From Gordionus sp. m RMFG-2023 (taxonomy: Eukaryota; Nematomorpha; Gordioida; Chordodea; Parachordodidae): a DNA stretch of 64,000 nt. The notes below the pieces were generated by a model that searched no databases, was not told where the DNA came from, and saw only the letters and a list, made by a program, of their open reading frames with translations. How positions within the stretch are numbered: position 1 is the stretch's first letter; every line of letters begins with the position of its first letter. A program made the position numbers and the translations under genes. The stretch covers positions 9,245,985 to 9,309,984 of the forward strand of contig NC_088776.1 in the NCBI RefSeq assembly GCF_954871325.1, given 5' to 3'. Positions 12,626-25,135 of this stretch are shown in pieces.

Positions 12626-12844
12626 GTTACAGAATAGACAACTATACGTAATGAACTATATATTTAATCTTAAAATAACGAGTTTGATTTGTATAATTTA
12701 GCAAAAATTTTACGTTACTTAATTTAATAATTTATATACAATTATTTAAATTATTTTTTTTAAATTTACTATTGATGGTTTTACTTTTTATTTAAAGATC
12801 TCACTTGAGATTGATGGAAACGACAAGAAAAAAATTTTACCAAA

Positions 12845-12985
12845 GCTATCAAGATGAGATAGAGTATTAATAATTCCAGCAACTAGTGCTTCTGAAAGAG
12901 TATTTAGCATGGTTTTTTGAAACAAAGAAGAATTGAATCCAGAAAATGTGGATTCATATCATCGCATTATAATTATATAGCAATA
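12845..12985 (+). pseudogene. hAT transposase C-terminal (dimerisation) remnant
   Basis: Translation gives VLIIPATSASERVFSMVF, a stop, then NPENVDSYHRIIII. This matches the hAT C-terminal dimerisation domain (ATSxxSERxFS...LxPENV). The rest of the transposase is not visible and at least one in-frame stop is present. It may have belonged to an older autonomous hAT whose end fragment survives at 11047. Confidence 0.65.
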
Positions 12986-13299
12986 AATATTAATTTTATA
13001 TTTTTATGCAAATATTTTATTTGATCAAATAAATTCCTTATCCGTAATTTAAATTGAATATTTTTTTTCTAAATTATAAAACTTTTTTCTAGGGATGTAA
13101 TGCTGAACTGAGTCATTTTTCTTATTGGATGCTTATTAAAATTGAAAGAATGGGAATATTAAAATTTTATATGAGCGAGCGTATGTTAATATATTGAACC
13201 ATGGGCGGGTGGGCTTGTGAGTTAAAAATCCAATCATTACAGACCTCGAATCACCATTCTATAATTTTTTTAATTTATAGGATGATTAACACTCATGGT

Positions 13300-13503
13300 T
13301 AGTGTTGTTAAAAGGCTCGATTTTTAAAAACGGCTAACTCAATATTTTAGCAAAAAAAATATTGTCTAAGCCTCGAGATTTCGTTAATAGATGTTCAAAC
13401 CTTTGTGCCACTTATGAACAAAATCTTAAGGCTTGCATAATATTTTTCCTAATAAAATATTGAGTTAGCCGTTTTTAAAAATCGGCTCAAAATGAGCCGT
13501 TTG
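13300..13503. mobile_element. hAT-type palindromic MITE, copy 3 (right end eroded)
   Basis: Begins TAGTGTTGTTAAAAGGC and shows the family's inverted arms GGCTAACTCAATATTTTAG and AAAATATTGAGTTAGCC. The right terminus stops after ATGAGCCGTTT and the outer bases are lost. Confidence 0.7.
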
Positions 13504-14709
13504 AAGAAGAAGAAAAGAAGGTAGGGTCGTGGATTATGGAGTTAAAATACACTGAATTAAATTGAAATCTTAATATTTTAGACTTATTAAATTATAGTAA
13601 AAAAAATATTAAGTAATATAAATGCCTATAGAAGTAAAAAAACCGGTAAAGGGGTTATATTTAATATAATTCCTGGAACATATAATTATAAAAAAATAGC
13701 AGAGGCTAATTGCTACAATTACAGATAAGGCCTCCAATTTAGTCATTTCATTTACTGAATAAGGTTTATGTAAAATAATCTTGGCATTCGAGTAAGCGGG
13801 GTGTGTGGGCCTCCACAGAAGCTAAAAAAATTTCAAATGCCGACCAAAAGAATTTTTAAATATAATTGTTATATGTTTATTAATTTATATATTATAATCA
13901 TTCCTGTTTCTTATCTCATATGTATTTCAAATTACATTTATTTATCATATTCTAATAATTTATTCTATAGATTAAAAATTTCCATTGGCATTATATTTAT
14001 CTACCATTATAAAATTTCCCACCAATTCATTTAAACTTTTTCACCACAAAGCTAAAGTAAAAACATTAGAAAATTAATATTTAGGATTTAAAATTTATTT
14101 AAATAATGGATATAATAATTTTTTCTTTTTACCAGTTCTATGAGATTCAAAATCCTTCAAAATCCAAGTTACCTTGAAAAAGTATAACGGATCCCATGCA
14201 ATGAATGGAGATTTCACTTGACTTCAGGCCTTTTAAAAGAAATGCCTAACGGCTATATGCACACTCTGCTACTCATTCAACTTGGCAATTTCTGATTCAT
14301 GTTCTCTTTCATTGATATAAATGACTTAGGAAAATTTTTTAAATTCTTTTAAAAAAAAACATCAAAGGAAAAAACAAATTTATTTTGTTCAAAGATCTTC
14401 TATGAGCATACTCAAAATATTTTCACAAATAAATTTTCACATTTTTGATCTTCAAAAGGGCAAGGATCTTTGAAGATTTTTGAATTTTGAGCAAATGATA
14501 AACTGTGTTCTTGAATAACTCACTTAGAATTTTTTTAGTTATACCCGAGGAATTTTTTTTTCCTCTGAAGAATATAATGAAGAATTTTCGACATCATCAC
14601 GCCCATATTTTAAGAACTTATGGATTGGGTCTGATACTTTCAAAATATATTAAAATAAGCCATAAATGTAATAGTACATTATCAAACGATAACGCTATTA
14701 GATTTAACC
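13504..14709. other. Gene-free interval
   Basis: No supported gene. Small open frames at 13801-14034 and 14505-14717 show no domain and have the same A+T bias as the surroundings. Confidence 0.35.
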
Positions 14710-14925
14710 ATGAATAATCAAGTAAATGAAGATTACTTTATTTTAGTAAAACAGATATTTATGAGTTTAAATACAAAAAACATTGAGCAAGATGTTTTGG
14801 ATGGTAATAAAAATCGTAGAAACATTTAAATAATATCCTTCCGTTAAGGACTATTTTCAAGGCTATTTAGTTTTGGCACAAGATGTACTACGAATGGCAA
14901 CTTAATGATAAATTATTAGAAAAAT
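14710..14925 (+). CDS. Unidentified small two-exon gene candidate
   Basis: I do not recognise this protein. An ATG at 14710 opens 39 codons beginning MNNQVNEDYFILVKQIF. After the codons for NIEQDVLD a possible 45-nt intron (GTAATAAA...CCGTTAAG) of the local size class would lead into a second exon reading GLFSRLFSFGTRCTT and stopping near 14924. The case rests on the intron fitting the local pattern and on a sequence less monotonous than its neighbourhood. It could equally be a chance open frame. Confidence 0.2.
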
Positions 14926-14937
14926 TGATAATTTGAT

Positions 14938-14994
14938 TTAATAAACAGCTGTTCCGATCCAACTATCTGGGGTTTCTCGCATCTCAACGACAGC
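14938..14994 (-). CDS. Unidentified last-exon candidate
   Basis: On the minus strand an acceptor (run of A, then AG at 14995) is followed by 18 codons reading AVVEMRETPDSWIGTAVY and a TAA stop. Base composition is richer in G+C than the flanks and the peptide looks globular. No upstream exon was found between here and GOT2, so the gene is unknown and the call is tentative. Confidence 0.25.
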   Translation of the reverse strand, partial: AVVEMRETPDSWIGTAVY

Positions 14995-15988
14995 CTTTTT
15001 TTTAAATTTTTTATATGCTATGATGTTAAAATAGCGTGCATGTTATTTTAAATTGAAGATAGTTTCTACATTTAAAAAAGAGATTAACAATTAATTTTAA
15101 AATGCTCTTTATTGTAAATTAATATTTCAACTCTATGAAAAAAATACTTGTCTGCCTTGCTTATTTTGTTATGAATGGACACTAAAATTAGTATTAAATT
15201 GATTATTAAAGGTCAATTGTCAGATTATTTGTTTTGAGGGCGAACCTTAGGAATCAGGACAAAGAAAAATAGGGAGAATACATATCAGGGTGATAAGAAA
15301 TAATTTTCTCAATAATCCTACCTAATAAATTGGTGGATTGAAAAAGAGAGTTCTGATCGAAAATTTTAAACTTTTGAAACAAAAGATCAGGCTGCCTCAA
15401 CTTGTGATCTGCATTAGGCCTATTTTTTTTTATTTGTCACGCCGACCCGAATTGTCTCCCAAGCCCGAATTTACTTAAATATATAAATTACAGTTTTTTT
15501 CCAATATAGTTGTATATTTTTTACACTGAACATAATCGAGTTTTTGATCCCTCTAGAAACAAATAAAAAATATTAACGCCTAACATTATAGACCAATTAA
15601 TATATAAATGTCAAATTTATATACAATTTGCTTAATTATATTTTAATAATTGTTTTATTTTAATTTAAGATTTAAGAATAGTCTAAATAAATATAACATA
15701 AAAAAAATTGTAAAAAATTGACCGAACGGCATAATATAAAATATCATATTTTAAATAAATAAAATAAATATTGTGAAATAAAATTAAAATTTACTATAAT
15801 AATTTTGATTTGGACAAATTAATATATTAAAAAAATGTACTTAAAATATAATAATAATTTCGATTCTTTTATGAATTTAGCAAAAATGGAAATCAAATTT
15901 TTCAATGATTTTTATAAAAATTCCAAATTCATATTATAAGAGAAAGAATAAATTGACTAGTTGATCTGAAATCTATTCAAAAGTTGTA
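14995..15988. other. Interval downstream of GOT2
   Basis: A+T-rich DNA. A hAT-type end fragment (GTGATCTGCATTAGGCC) lies near 15405. No other feature is supported. Confidence 0.4.
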
Positions 15989-18900
15989 TTATTTTTTGCA
16001 TACTGAATGAATTGCATGGGACAGATAATCAATATTTTTAGAATTAATCCCAGCTATTGATATTCGGCCATCGTTGGTCAAATATATCGAAAATTTCTTC
16101 TTCAAATTCTCCACCTATACAATTTAAAGAATATAAAATACATTATGTTAGTATAGCTTGCCCCAAGTGCCATACCGAGGAAAAAAATATTCAGACCTGG
16201 CTGGGCAAATTGTTCAAAATATTTGTACAGGCCGGGTCAAAATTTTGAAAATTTAAAGTTGTTAATTTAGTAAATTTATGTTGTTTTCCTCCATAAAAAA
16301 TTATTATGGGTCAGGCTGGAGTACAAAAATATATTTTATGGGCAGAGTTATAAATATGGTGGGTTTGCCAAAAAATTTGATGGAAAATTACAACGGGCGA
16401 TTCGGGCCCTACTATGTATATATATTAGTAATATGAATCGGGCTTAATTTTTCAAGCCTATCTCGTAATTTAAAAATTTTTTTGTCAGAACCAGCCTAAT
16501 CTCAGACGATTTTATAATTTGTTCAAAATAGTCCGTCCCAAAATAAAAATTATTTGTCCGTCAAACCTGGCCTGAATCTATTAAAATATATAAATTAATT
16601 TTTTTTTAAATATAATTTTACAATTTTACACTGAACTTAATCGAGTATTTTAAATAAGCCAGACCACTAGGATATATTTTATAAGTTTGAAAATTTTAGG
16701 GTAAATAGAAAAATTAGTTAAAAAACAAGGTTCATAATTTATATGTTAATTAATATGAATCAAAAATTGTAAATTATCTAAGGTAATTTTTATTAATTAG
16801 TACTACAATCGAAGGGCTTACAAAAAACCAATTTATATAATAAAACTAAAATGGAGATAGTAAAACTAACCTCTTCAGGCGTAAGGCCAGAAAAACAAAA
16901 CATGCCTATTTGTTTCTGTATATGACTCCAGTCTCTTTCTCCCGAGTGCTTCGAGAGGTTATCGACCAAAGTTTTCCTCATATTTATTATCCGTTGTGCC
17001 ATGCCCTTTACTTCCACGAGCCTAACATTTTTTTTAAAAATAGAAAAAATTCATCAGAAAGTGTTAGGCAAATAGACCAATAATAAGGAAGGCACGTGAT
17101 TTGATTCATTTTTTATTAATCAAATAGTGACATTTATGTTAATAAAATAATGAGTCACATGTCAATATCCCCTTATTTTAATAACATCATGACCTAGATT
17201 ATCTCCTGTTTTTTAGAATTTTTTAATATTCAAATTTACATTTACCCCCCAGCCATAATTTTTTAAAATAATTATTTTGCATTTTTCTATATTCAATTAT
17301 AGATTTTTTTAAATTGATTGTGAATTCCCCTTTTCGGACAGTAATGTAAAAGTAACAACGTTACATTTTTAAAATAACATTTATAACACTGAATTTAAAT
17401 AGTTGTGCCGATATTAAATATAGGGTCAAGATAATGATGTCAAACAGCTCGATTAGCAGAGTTTAGCCAAAGGTAATCTTATGTAAACCTCCAAATTTCG
17501 ATTTGATGTCCATTCCAACATATATGAGATAAATCTCCAGGTTTTTGTAATATTTGTAGTCTAAAATATAGGGTGCCATTTTTAAAAATCGAGCCACTTA
17601 ACAACAGTGGTTAGGTGTCGATATTTGCCGTTTATAAAAATCTAGATATATCCATTGCTTTGATTATTTTATGATTGTATATTATATGATATAATATTTT
17701 TTTATTTTTAGAGAATAAATATCCTATTAATAATAAATGAATAAAAGAAAACGAAATTCAATTTATTTGCAATGTTTAAAAAAAATCGAATTATTTTAAA
17801 GGAAAAATATAGATGTTTATTTTTTTTTAAATGTTATTTGCAATTGCAACAAAAAAGGATTCAAAAATATATGAGTCAATTTCAGCAAAAAACACTGCTT
17901 GCAAGTGTTAAATGAGGTGAATTTACAATAATGTACTAATCACCTGAGCAACTTTTTTTGCCAATGATTATCAGTTAGAAAATATTGATTTTTTTGTGAA
18001 ATTGGTTCAAAGATGGATGGTAAATATAAAATTAATTTAAATATTGGATCAGTATTAGATAAATTTTGTATGATCATCTGAAAATATCAGAATTGTGGAA
18101 ATTTTGTGGATTGCCTTTGGCAGAGCCCTGAAAAACTATAGGAAATCGTGCAAAAATATTCACAAGATAAAATTGTGAGTTTTATAAAATCATTTTTAAT
18201 AGCCACTCTTAATTCAATAATATTTAAAAATGTGTTTTTCTATATTTAACATTATTTTTGCAATTAAATGAAGCCTTAAAAATAGATTTTTAAAATATCA
18301 ATTTTATTTTTTCAATACCAATGAGAATACAGATCAGGATTGGAAAGAATTTGTTCAACAATCCTAGCTCCATGAATTGGTGGATTAGAATACATAGGTC
18401 TGATCAAAATTTTTAATTGTGACATTATTCGAGAACTTTCTTCTTCATCTTTTGCAACAAATGATAAGGCACCAACTCTTTCACCTTTAAATAATAATAT
18501 ATATTTTAAATTATAAAACATATTGATCAATATTTTTTATTACCATATAATCCTATGTTTTTGGCATAAGATTGAGCTAATGCCATATTTGTAAAACCAT
18601 TTTCCAAAAAAAATCTTACAGCATATGCATCTTTATTTATATCTCCAGTGGCAAAACCTTGATATGCCATGTCAAAAAATACAAATAAATCTCTATCCTT
18701 AATAGCTTCCAAGATTTCTTTCCATTCTTTTTCCTTAATTTATTATAAAATATAGAAGAAAATATATAAACATTGGGATCAACCCCGGTAGGATTATGAG
18801 CACAAGCATGAAGAAGAATGATAGATTTTTCAGGGATTTTCTAAATGATATAAATAAAAAAGTTACAAAAAGTATATAAAAGATTGTTACTGATATATCT

Positions 18901-19601
18901 TGAAGAACACCTTTTATATCTAATTGATTAGTCTTATAATCATAATATCTATAATATTTGATTTCATCAAAACCAGCATGTTTGAATATGTTAGGATGAT
19001 TACTCCAAGTAGGTGATGGCATATATATTGCTTTATTTCCAGGATAAAACTTTTGCTAAAAAAATTTGTATAATACTTTTAAGATGCACTATTTTAAAAA
19101 TTACCAAAAAAGCTGCCCCTAATCTTAATGCACCTGTACCTGACAAAGTTTGAACTGTTGTGATCTATATAAATTACAAATAAAACTAGAATAAATTACT
19201 TTATCATTCTTAAGATATGGGTTGTCTTCACCAAATGCTAATTTCGCAGATAATTTACAGAAATTAGGTATACCACTAATTGTGGTATACTCTTTATCCA
19301 TATTATTAGCCAGCATCATTTTTTCGGCCTAATTTTATCACTTATATATTTTCATAAAATGAAATACTTTTTTAACAGTTTCCAAAACATATGGCTTCCC
19401 ATTATCATCCCTATATGTACCAGCACCTAAATTAATTTTTTGTGAATTTGTATCCTTTTTATATGCTTCAGTAATTCCCAAAATGGCATCAGGCGGCCCC
19501 ATTTCAACATTATGCCACAAAGAACTATAAATTCTTATTACATAGGTTACTGTTTATTTATATTACGTTTGTCGTAAAATTTTCATCGCCTTATAAGCCA
19601 T
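15989..19601 (-). CDS. GOT2: Mitochondrial aspartate aminotransferase, complete, ten exons
   Basis: PLP enzyme that interconverts aspartate + 2-oxoglutarate and oxaloacetate + glutamate in the mitochondrial matrix (malate-aspartate shuttle). Exons: 19601-19567, 19524-19368, 19328-19200, 19164-19105, 19055-18891, 18840-18772, 18733-18544, 18484-18319, 17021-16871, 16114-15989. All junctions are GT-AG and phases agree, giving 415 residues against about 430 in vertebrates. Exon 1 supplies a short basic presequence [12 protein letters not shown]; then [10 protein letters not shown] opens the mature enzyme. Visible active-site blocks are PSPTWSNH (Trp stacking on PLP), [12 protein letters not shown] (Asn), FFDMAYQGF (Asp, Tyr), [14 protein letters not shown] (Schiff-base Lys, phosphate-binding Arg), IRPMYSNPP and DGRISIAG (substrate Arg residues). 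Seven introns are 35-59 nt; introns 8 (1,297 nt) and 9 (756 nt) are enlarged by mobile DNA. Looks functional. Confidence 0.95.
16150..16600. mobile_element. GC-rich hAT-like debris in GOT2 intron 9
   Basis: Blocks such as GACCTGGCTGGGC, GGCCGGGTC, GATTCGGGCCC and ACCTGGCCTGAATC are of the local hAT end type. They account for most of the unusual length of this 756-nt intron. I could not define clean termini. Confidence 0.4.
17402..17690. mobile_element. Nested MITE debris in GOT2 intron 8
   Basis: A copy of the TAGTGTTGTTAAACGG hAT MITE (about 17432-17609, degenerate) sits inside a second repeat marked by GTTGTGCCGATATTAAATA on its left and GTGTCGATATTTGCCG on its right. The outer repeat is related to 21590-22283 and 60328-60870, which carry the same nested arrangement. 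Confidence 0.55.
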
Positions 19602-20239
19602 ATGGTTTATATGGTTAATATAATAAATATATAAAATAAGATGACACCTTCAATCACATTTGAAATCTGGGAATCATGATCAATTAATAACATGCAATCA
19701 ATAATATGTTTCTATCTGAATATATATAGTTTTTATATTTATAACTTGCTAGTAACTGGCCAGGAATTTTAAATTTATAGGCTAAAAATTATACCTAAAT
19801 AGGGGCATAATTTATATATTTTTGAAGTAGGGAAGGATTTAATTGGGGAATGGAAGGTTTCTCCCATAGTTTCCATAATTTCTTAATGAGATTGTGTCAT
19901 ATGTAGATCAAAAAATCATCCATTTTAGAATGTCAGCAGCTTAGTGAGTTGGAAACCTTGCTTGTGGTTCACATGTTATAAACAAGAAAGGAAAAGGCAA
20001 TAAATATTATCCATCATTTTTTTATAATATTTATATTATAATTATAATTGAAAAAAATAAACAAATATTATTTTATTATTATTCCAAGTGGAATTTATTA
20101 ATGTAGAATTTGAACATATGTTTTTTAATTTTTCCCACCACATCACAAAATAATTGATTTGCAAAAACAAAATTCTAAAGGGCTATATCAGGAAGTAAAT
20201 GTTACTACTATTTATAATTTTTTTAATCTCTTATTTTAG
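19602..20239. promoter_or_regulatory. Divergent intergenic region, GOT2 / DHHC gene
   Basis: The two genes are transcribed away from each other across this stretch, which should hold both promoters. I see no specific sites. An in-frame open stretch ending at 20194 (SKGLYQE, then a donor GTAAAT and a 45-nt intron) may be an upstream exon of the DHHC gene, but no start codon is clear. Confidence 0.35.
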
Positions 20240-21097
20240 CCATGGTATAGGAAAAGTGATTATCGAAAATTAAATGGATTTTCATATCCACTTGATCCTT
20301 GTCAGTTTGTTTTATGCTTTTATCTGGTTTTAATTATAGTATTTTATATTGGTACATTTTACCCTCTAATTCCTAGAGATATCAAATTTTTGCTTCAAAC
20401 AGTAATCATTAATCTAGTTTTTATCATATTAATTTTTTTTAGTACACAATTATTATCATAATATCATTTGTAATAATAATATGTACAATAACATCTTATC
20501 CCACTAACCATCCCTTGTTAAAATATAGACCAGCTAAAGAGGAAATTATAATATTAGATGTTACCTTATATCCCCTGGTTATTGATAATGACTATTGTAA
20601 TATATGTAATATACATGTGTAAGTTATTAAATTGATTCTTAGTTTGATATTTTTGTATAGTGATCTAGGCACTAAACACTGTAGAATATGTAACAAATGT
20701 GTACCAAAATGGGATCATCATTGCTATTACATTAATAATTGTGTGGCCAGAGATCAAAATTTTTTGTAATTTAATTATTTTAGATATATTATATGATTTA
20801 TTACAATAGCCTTTATTTAATCTTGTTAATTATCACAATTATGATGTCTGTAACACTTATGGCATATGGCATTTATCTTTTAGTCATTTTTTATAAATTA
20901 AGCCTTGATGAAAGGAAAGGTATCAATAATTATATTTATTAAGCAAATAATTTTTTTTAACAATAGAATATGCAATTATTTTTGTTCAAGTGGACAATTA
21001 TATGTACATTATATATGTAAATGTGATCATATTTATTAATTTTTGCATCCTACTGAAAGTATTTTCCAAGCTTTGTAGAGCTCTCTTTTATAAATAG
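20240..21097 (+). CDS. DHHC palmitoyltransferase, ZDHHC1/11-like
   Basis: Integral membrane S-acyltransferases of this family attach palmitate to protein cysteines. Exons: 20240-20401, 20443-20618, 20661-20765, 20810-20919, 20967-21097; introns are 41, 42, 44 and 47 nt, all GT-AG and in phase. The start [19 protein letters not shown] resembles the RxNGWSxPLH lead-in of ZDHHC1/11. Two hydrophobic segments follow, then the cysteine-rich domain with [13 protein letters not shown] and the catalytic [14 protein letters not shown]. Two more membrane segments come next and a TAG stop at 21095. The 227 residues seen are short: the long cytoplasmic tail of vertebrate ZDHHC1/11 is absent. The true start lies in an upstream exon that I cannot fix. 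Confidence 0.85.
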
Positions 21098-21589
21098 TGT
21101 ACTAAAAATTTAATTGATTTATACTAATGTTATTGTATATTTAATTTGTGAATATTTATTGCTGTATAATATATATTTCTATTTTTTTTTTAAAGTATAT
21201 TATGTAATAAAAAAATAATATATTTGTATATTAATCCTATCACCCGACTAATTATTGAATTAAAAAAAATTTAACTTGTTTTAAAAAAACCTATGATAAT
21301 ACTCTTAAAACCTAAATTTTTATTATAAAAGAAACTTTATAACTGGATTAATTTATGAGGATATCTCATCAATAATTTGAATAATTAAAATAAACAATTT
21401 TTATCTATAAGCATACCTCACTTTCAAAAATCTGCCTTCAACCTTTACTTGATGGTAGTAACAATGTCTCTATACCAGTAATGGGGAAATAAACCCAAGA
21501 GAAAAATATCCATGATAAGTAATTCTGGGAATAACTTCCATTTAAATAAACAATGGGGAAAACCCTCAATAAAAAAATGAAATTTTTCA
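21098..21589. other. Gene-free interval
   Basis: No gene or element boundary supported. Confidence 0.35.
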
Positions 21590-22283
21590 CCAATCCAATA
21601 TTTTCCAATATTACTTAAAAACCAATACGATATTTATATTGAATTTTATTTACCATCTATCATTGTATATATTTTCTATTTGAAAAAAAACAAACTAACT
21701 TTCACAAATGATTAAGTGTATTTTATTTTTTTTTTATTTTCCAAAAGTTAATGATTAAATTTAAAATATTTGCAATGTTTATAGATGAATGTAGTGTTGT
21801 TAAATTAAAGAGCTCCATTTAGCCGATTTAAAAAAAGGGCTTAGTCAATATTTTAACCAAAATATTATTACCAACCTTGAAATTTCGCCAATAGAAGTTC
21901 AACCTCTTTCCATCCGGGGGCTAAATCAATAAGCCTCAGTAATTTACTTTTGATCAAAATCTTGAGTTACGGTTTTTTTAAATTGGCTAAATCGAGGCTG
22001 AATGCGACTCGTTAGATATTTTAAAATGCTTTTCTTGTTCCGTAAATATAACAAAAAATAGGGTAAAATTTTTAACTATTATTTTAAACATTACAACATA
22101 TAAATTGTATTTTAGTCTTTCATTAATTCATGATTATGAAATTATTTATAAAACAAAACAAATTATATGATTGTATATACAATCATAAAATAACCAAAAA
22201 CGATATTAAAAAAAATCCTGTCCGATATTTTTTTGAAACGATAAATATAGGTGCCGATCCGATATTTAATATCGGCACAGCCT
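21590..22283. mobile_element. Composite MITE: outer CGGCACAGCC repeat with hAT MITE inside
   Basis: The right end, reverse complemented, starts GGCTGTGCCGATATTAAATA, and the body matches 60328-60870, which starts GGCTGTGTCGATCC. Inside at 21792-22015 is a degenerate copy of the TAGTGTTGTTAAA hAT MITE. The 60-kb copy has the same inner insertion at the same place, so the composite has spread as a unit. Confidence 0.6.
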
Positions 22284-22309
22284 GTTATAGTTCATAAACA
22301 TTCATTTAA

Positions 22310-22765
22310 AGGGCGTAACTAAAGTAAGAATCACCATAAATTATGCGCTAATTATAATTAAAAATTATAGAATTATGTTTTTCTTTTCAAGATGATGATA
22401 AAAATTTTAATTTTAAAAAGGACTTATAAATTAAAAAAATATCGAAAAAAAAACAATTTTAATTTTTGACTAAACTAAGAATCCTAGCTAATTATGCGCT
22501 ATTTTTCAAAAATAAACATAGAATCATGTTTAGAAAATGTTAATATTGGTTTTTTTTAAAAATTGGTAGATTAATAAAATATCTAAAAAACACTTTTCTT
22601 GACTAAATTACAAATCCTTACTTTTCGCTATTTTTAAAAATAAACATAGAATCATGTTTAACTCTTCAATGTTATTCAGAAAAATTTAATATTCATTTTT
22701 AAAAAAATTTGCAAATTATTAAAACATCGAAAAAAACATTATTTTTGATTAAACTACGAATTAGA
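22310..22765 (+). repeat. Tandem array, period about 150 bp, GACTAAA type
   Basis: Three diverged units, each with TTGACTAAACTA(A/C)GAATCC, then a TATGCGCTATTTTT segment, AACATAGAATCATGTTTA and a T-rich tail. Related degenerate units lie at 38280-38780. The unit plan matches the subterminal repeats of MULE1 (GACTAAAATACGCGTCC, then ATGAATATAGAATC and GATTCAGAAAATG), so it is probably an orphan end of a related MULE. Confidence 0.55.
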
Positions 22766-24294
22766 AGAGAGGTGGGTGCAGGAAGTGAAATTAAGCGTGA
22801 CACGATGGGTCAGGGCGTGTTAAAAAATTTAAATTATTAGGCGAGACGGGTCTTCCCAAGAATTTTGTCGGGCGTGATTGGGCGTGAAAATGAATTAATT
22901 TTTTAAAATTGTTTTTTTCATGAATATAAATTTTCAATTTTATAATTATAATAAAAATTAAAAAAAATTGGTCATTTTATAAACAAATTATTTTTCTCCG
23001 TCTTATAAAATTTGAATAAATAATTGAAAGTCTTTAACCTCTCGTTTAACAATGGAAATTTGGTAATAAAATTTAATATATTTTAATTTATCTTTACTAT
23101 ATACCAGAGACCTTTGATTTTAACTTTTAAACTCAGTGTTTTGATAATAGTTTTATTTTGTAAACATTAAGACGTATCCATCATAGAAAAAAAAGACCTC
23201 ACGTAATGCAGGACAGAAAAGATTGCTTAATATTTAAATAATGAGATTATAATTAGCATGAATAAATTTTTTTTTGAAGTATAATGTGAAGAAAAAAAGG
23301 AATCTGATTTTAAAAAATTATGAAATGGAAATTATGGATACATTTTGTTAGTGTTTTTAAAAAAAATAGATGAAAATTATGGATTATGTTTAATAAAAAT
23401 GATGAAATGAAAATTATGGGTGTGAAATATAGAAAATGAAGAATTGACAAATTAAATATAAAAAATAATGTGATGAAATAAAAATTAGCAAATCCCAGCA
23501 GATATGAAAGTTAGGATTAAAAATAAGTAAAGTTACATATTGTACATGTGCTAAAAATGGATTGAAAATCAAGAATGGATCATAAATAGTTAGTTTTTAA
23601 AAAGAATAATAATTTGAAGAGTTTATATTTATACTATTATATAGATAAGGTAAATTAATAAAAATATTTTGATTTTATATGTGTAAATGTAGATTTATAT
23701 ATAAAGAGGGTAATGGATGGGGCCATTAGATAATATTAAAATATTATTTATTTTTAAAATTTTTGGAGGTTATATAAATAATGGATTGCCAATTTGATAT
23801 TATTTTAGACCCAAAGAAAGGGGGAAAGTAGTCTATCATATAATAAAAGGCCTCATGTGAATATTGGGATTAGAAATTTAACATCTGAAATTTAGGATTA
23901 TGAGTATGACTGATAAGGAAGATATATCTAGGATCATGTTAAAAAGAATAAAAAATAAATTTGGATATAATTCTTTAAATAACACATTTGACTGACTTAC
24001 TTATTGTAAATATTCTGTCCAATCAACCACTATGTTGCTGGTTTAATCACCAACTTAAGATAGAATGATAATGACGGACCAATGATGCTATGGATCAATC
24101 AAGCTATGACCCACTAACAATTAAGATTTAATGTCAATCAAGTTATGTCATACTAACTATTAAAATTTGACATTTATATATGGTAAGGAAAAAGAATATG
24201 GAGCTTCTTTGAACAGAAAAAGAAATTTAAAAAATTTATAATTTTTAGATCATTTATCGACTTTATATAGACATTTATTTGGATTATATATATA
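22766..24294. other. Gene-free interval
   Basis: A short G-rich patch (GGGTCAGGGCGTG, GGCGTGATTGGGCGTG) lies at about 22775-22890. Purine-rich, low-complexity DNA follows. No gene is seen. Confidence 0.4.
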
Positions 24295-24299
24295 AATTG

Positions 24300-24579
24300 T
24301 GTTGCGTTATAATCTAATTCTTTTTGTTTTTTGCATTTGAATTTTTTGTAATCTAATTTTTATTTTTTTTGGAATTTAATTTTATAATTTTTTAACTTTC
24401 GGCGTAACCTTACTTTTTATATTTTATAATATATTTACTTTTTGTTTTTCGTTTGTATTCTAATTTATATTTATGAAAATGTATATATACCTTAAGAAAA
24501 GAAAAAGAAATTAGTTAATAAAATATATTTTTACTGACTCGAACCTCGCGCTATATCGTTAAGATCCTTATTCTTTGCA
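24300..24579 (+). repeat. Left LTR
   Basis: 280 bp, direct copy of 26054-26335. Confidence 0.85.
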
Positions 24580-24616
24580 TAGTGCCCTGGCTCTGGGTGG
24601 TGGACTAGAAAAAGAT

Positions 24617-25135
24617 GACTACCTAATCTTCTGAGATGACTATCTAACCTATGGAGACTGCTTAACCTATGGAGATGACTACCTATTATGACTACCTTAT
24701 CTATTGTGACTACCTAATCTTCTGAGATGACTATCTAACCTATGGAGACTGCTTAACCTATGGAGATGACTACCTATTATGACTACCTTATCTATTGTGA
24801 CTACCTAATCTTCTGAGATGACTATCTAACCTATGGAGACTGCTTAACCTATGGAGATGACTACCTATTATGACTACCTTATATATTGTGACTACCTAAT
24901 CTTCTGAGATGACTATCTAACCTATAGTGACTGCTTAACCTATGGAGATGACTACCTATTATGACTACCTTATCTATTGTGACTGCCTAATCTATTGATA
25001 TGACCAATGCCTAATCTACTGAGATGACTATCTAACCTATGGAGACTGCTTAACCTATGGAGATGACTACCAATTATGACTACCTTATTTATTGTGACTG
25101 CCTAATCTATTGATACCAATGCCTAATCTATGGCG
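24617..25135 (+). repeat. 91-bp minisatellite inside the LTR element
   Basis: The phrase GACTACCTAATCT recurs at 24617, 24708, 24799 and 24890, an exact 91-bp period, followed by one or two shorter decayed units. Each unit is built from smaller variants of CTAACCTATGGAGATGACTA, so the array has two levels. All frames are broken. Confidence 0.85.

Noticed and set aside
13801-14034. 78-codon open frame rich in Ile, Tyr and Ser
   Set aside because: Composition follows the A+T bias, and no domain, splice context or repeat explains it.
24617-25135. CRISPR-like array
   Set aside because: Units are contiguous 91-bp minisatellite copies without unique spacers, in a eukaryotic LTR element.
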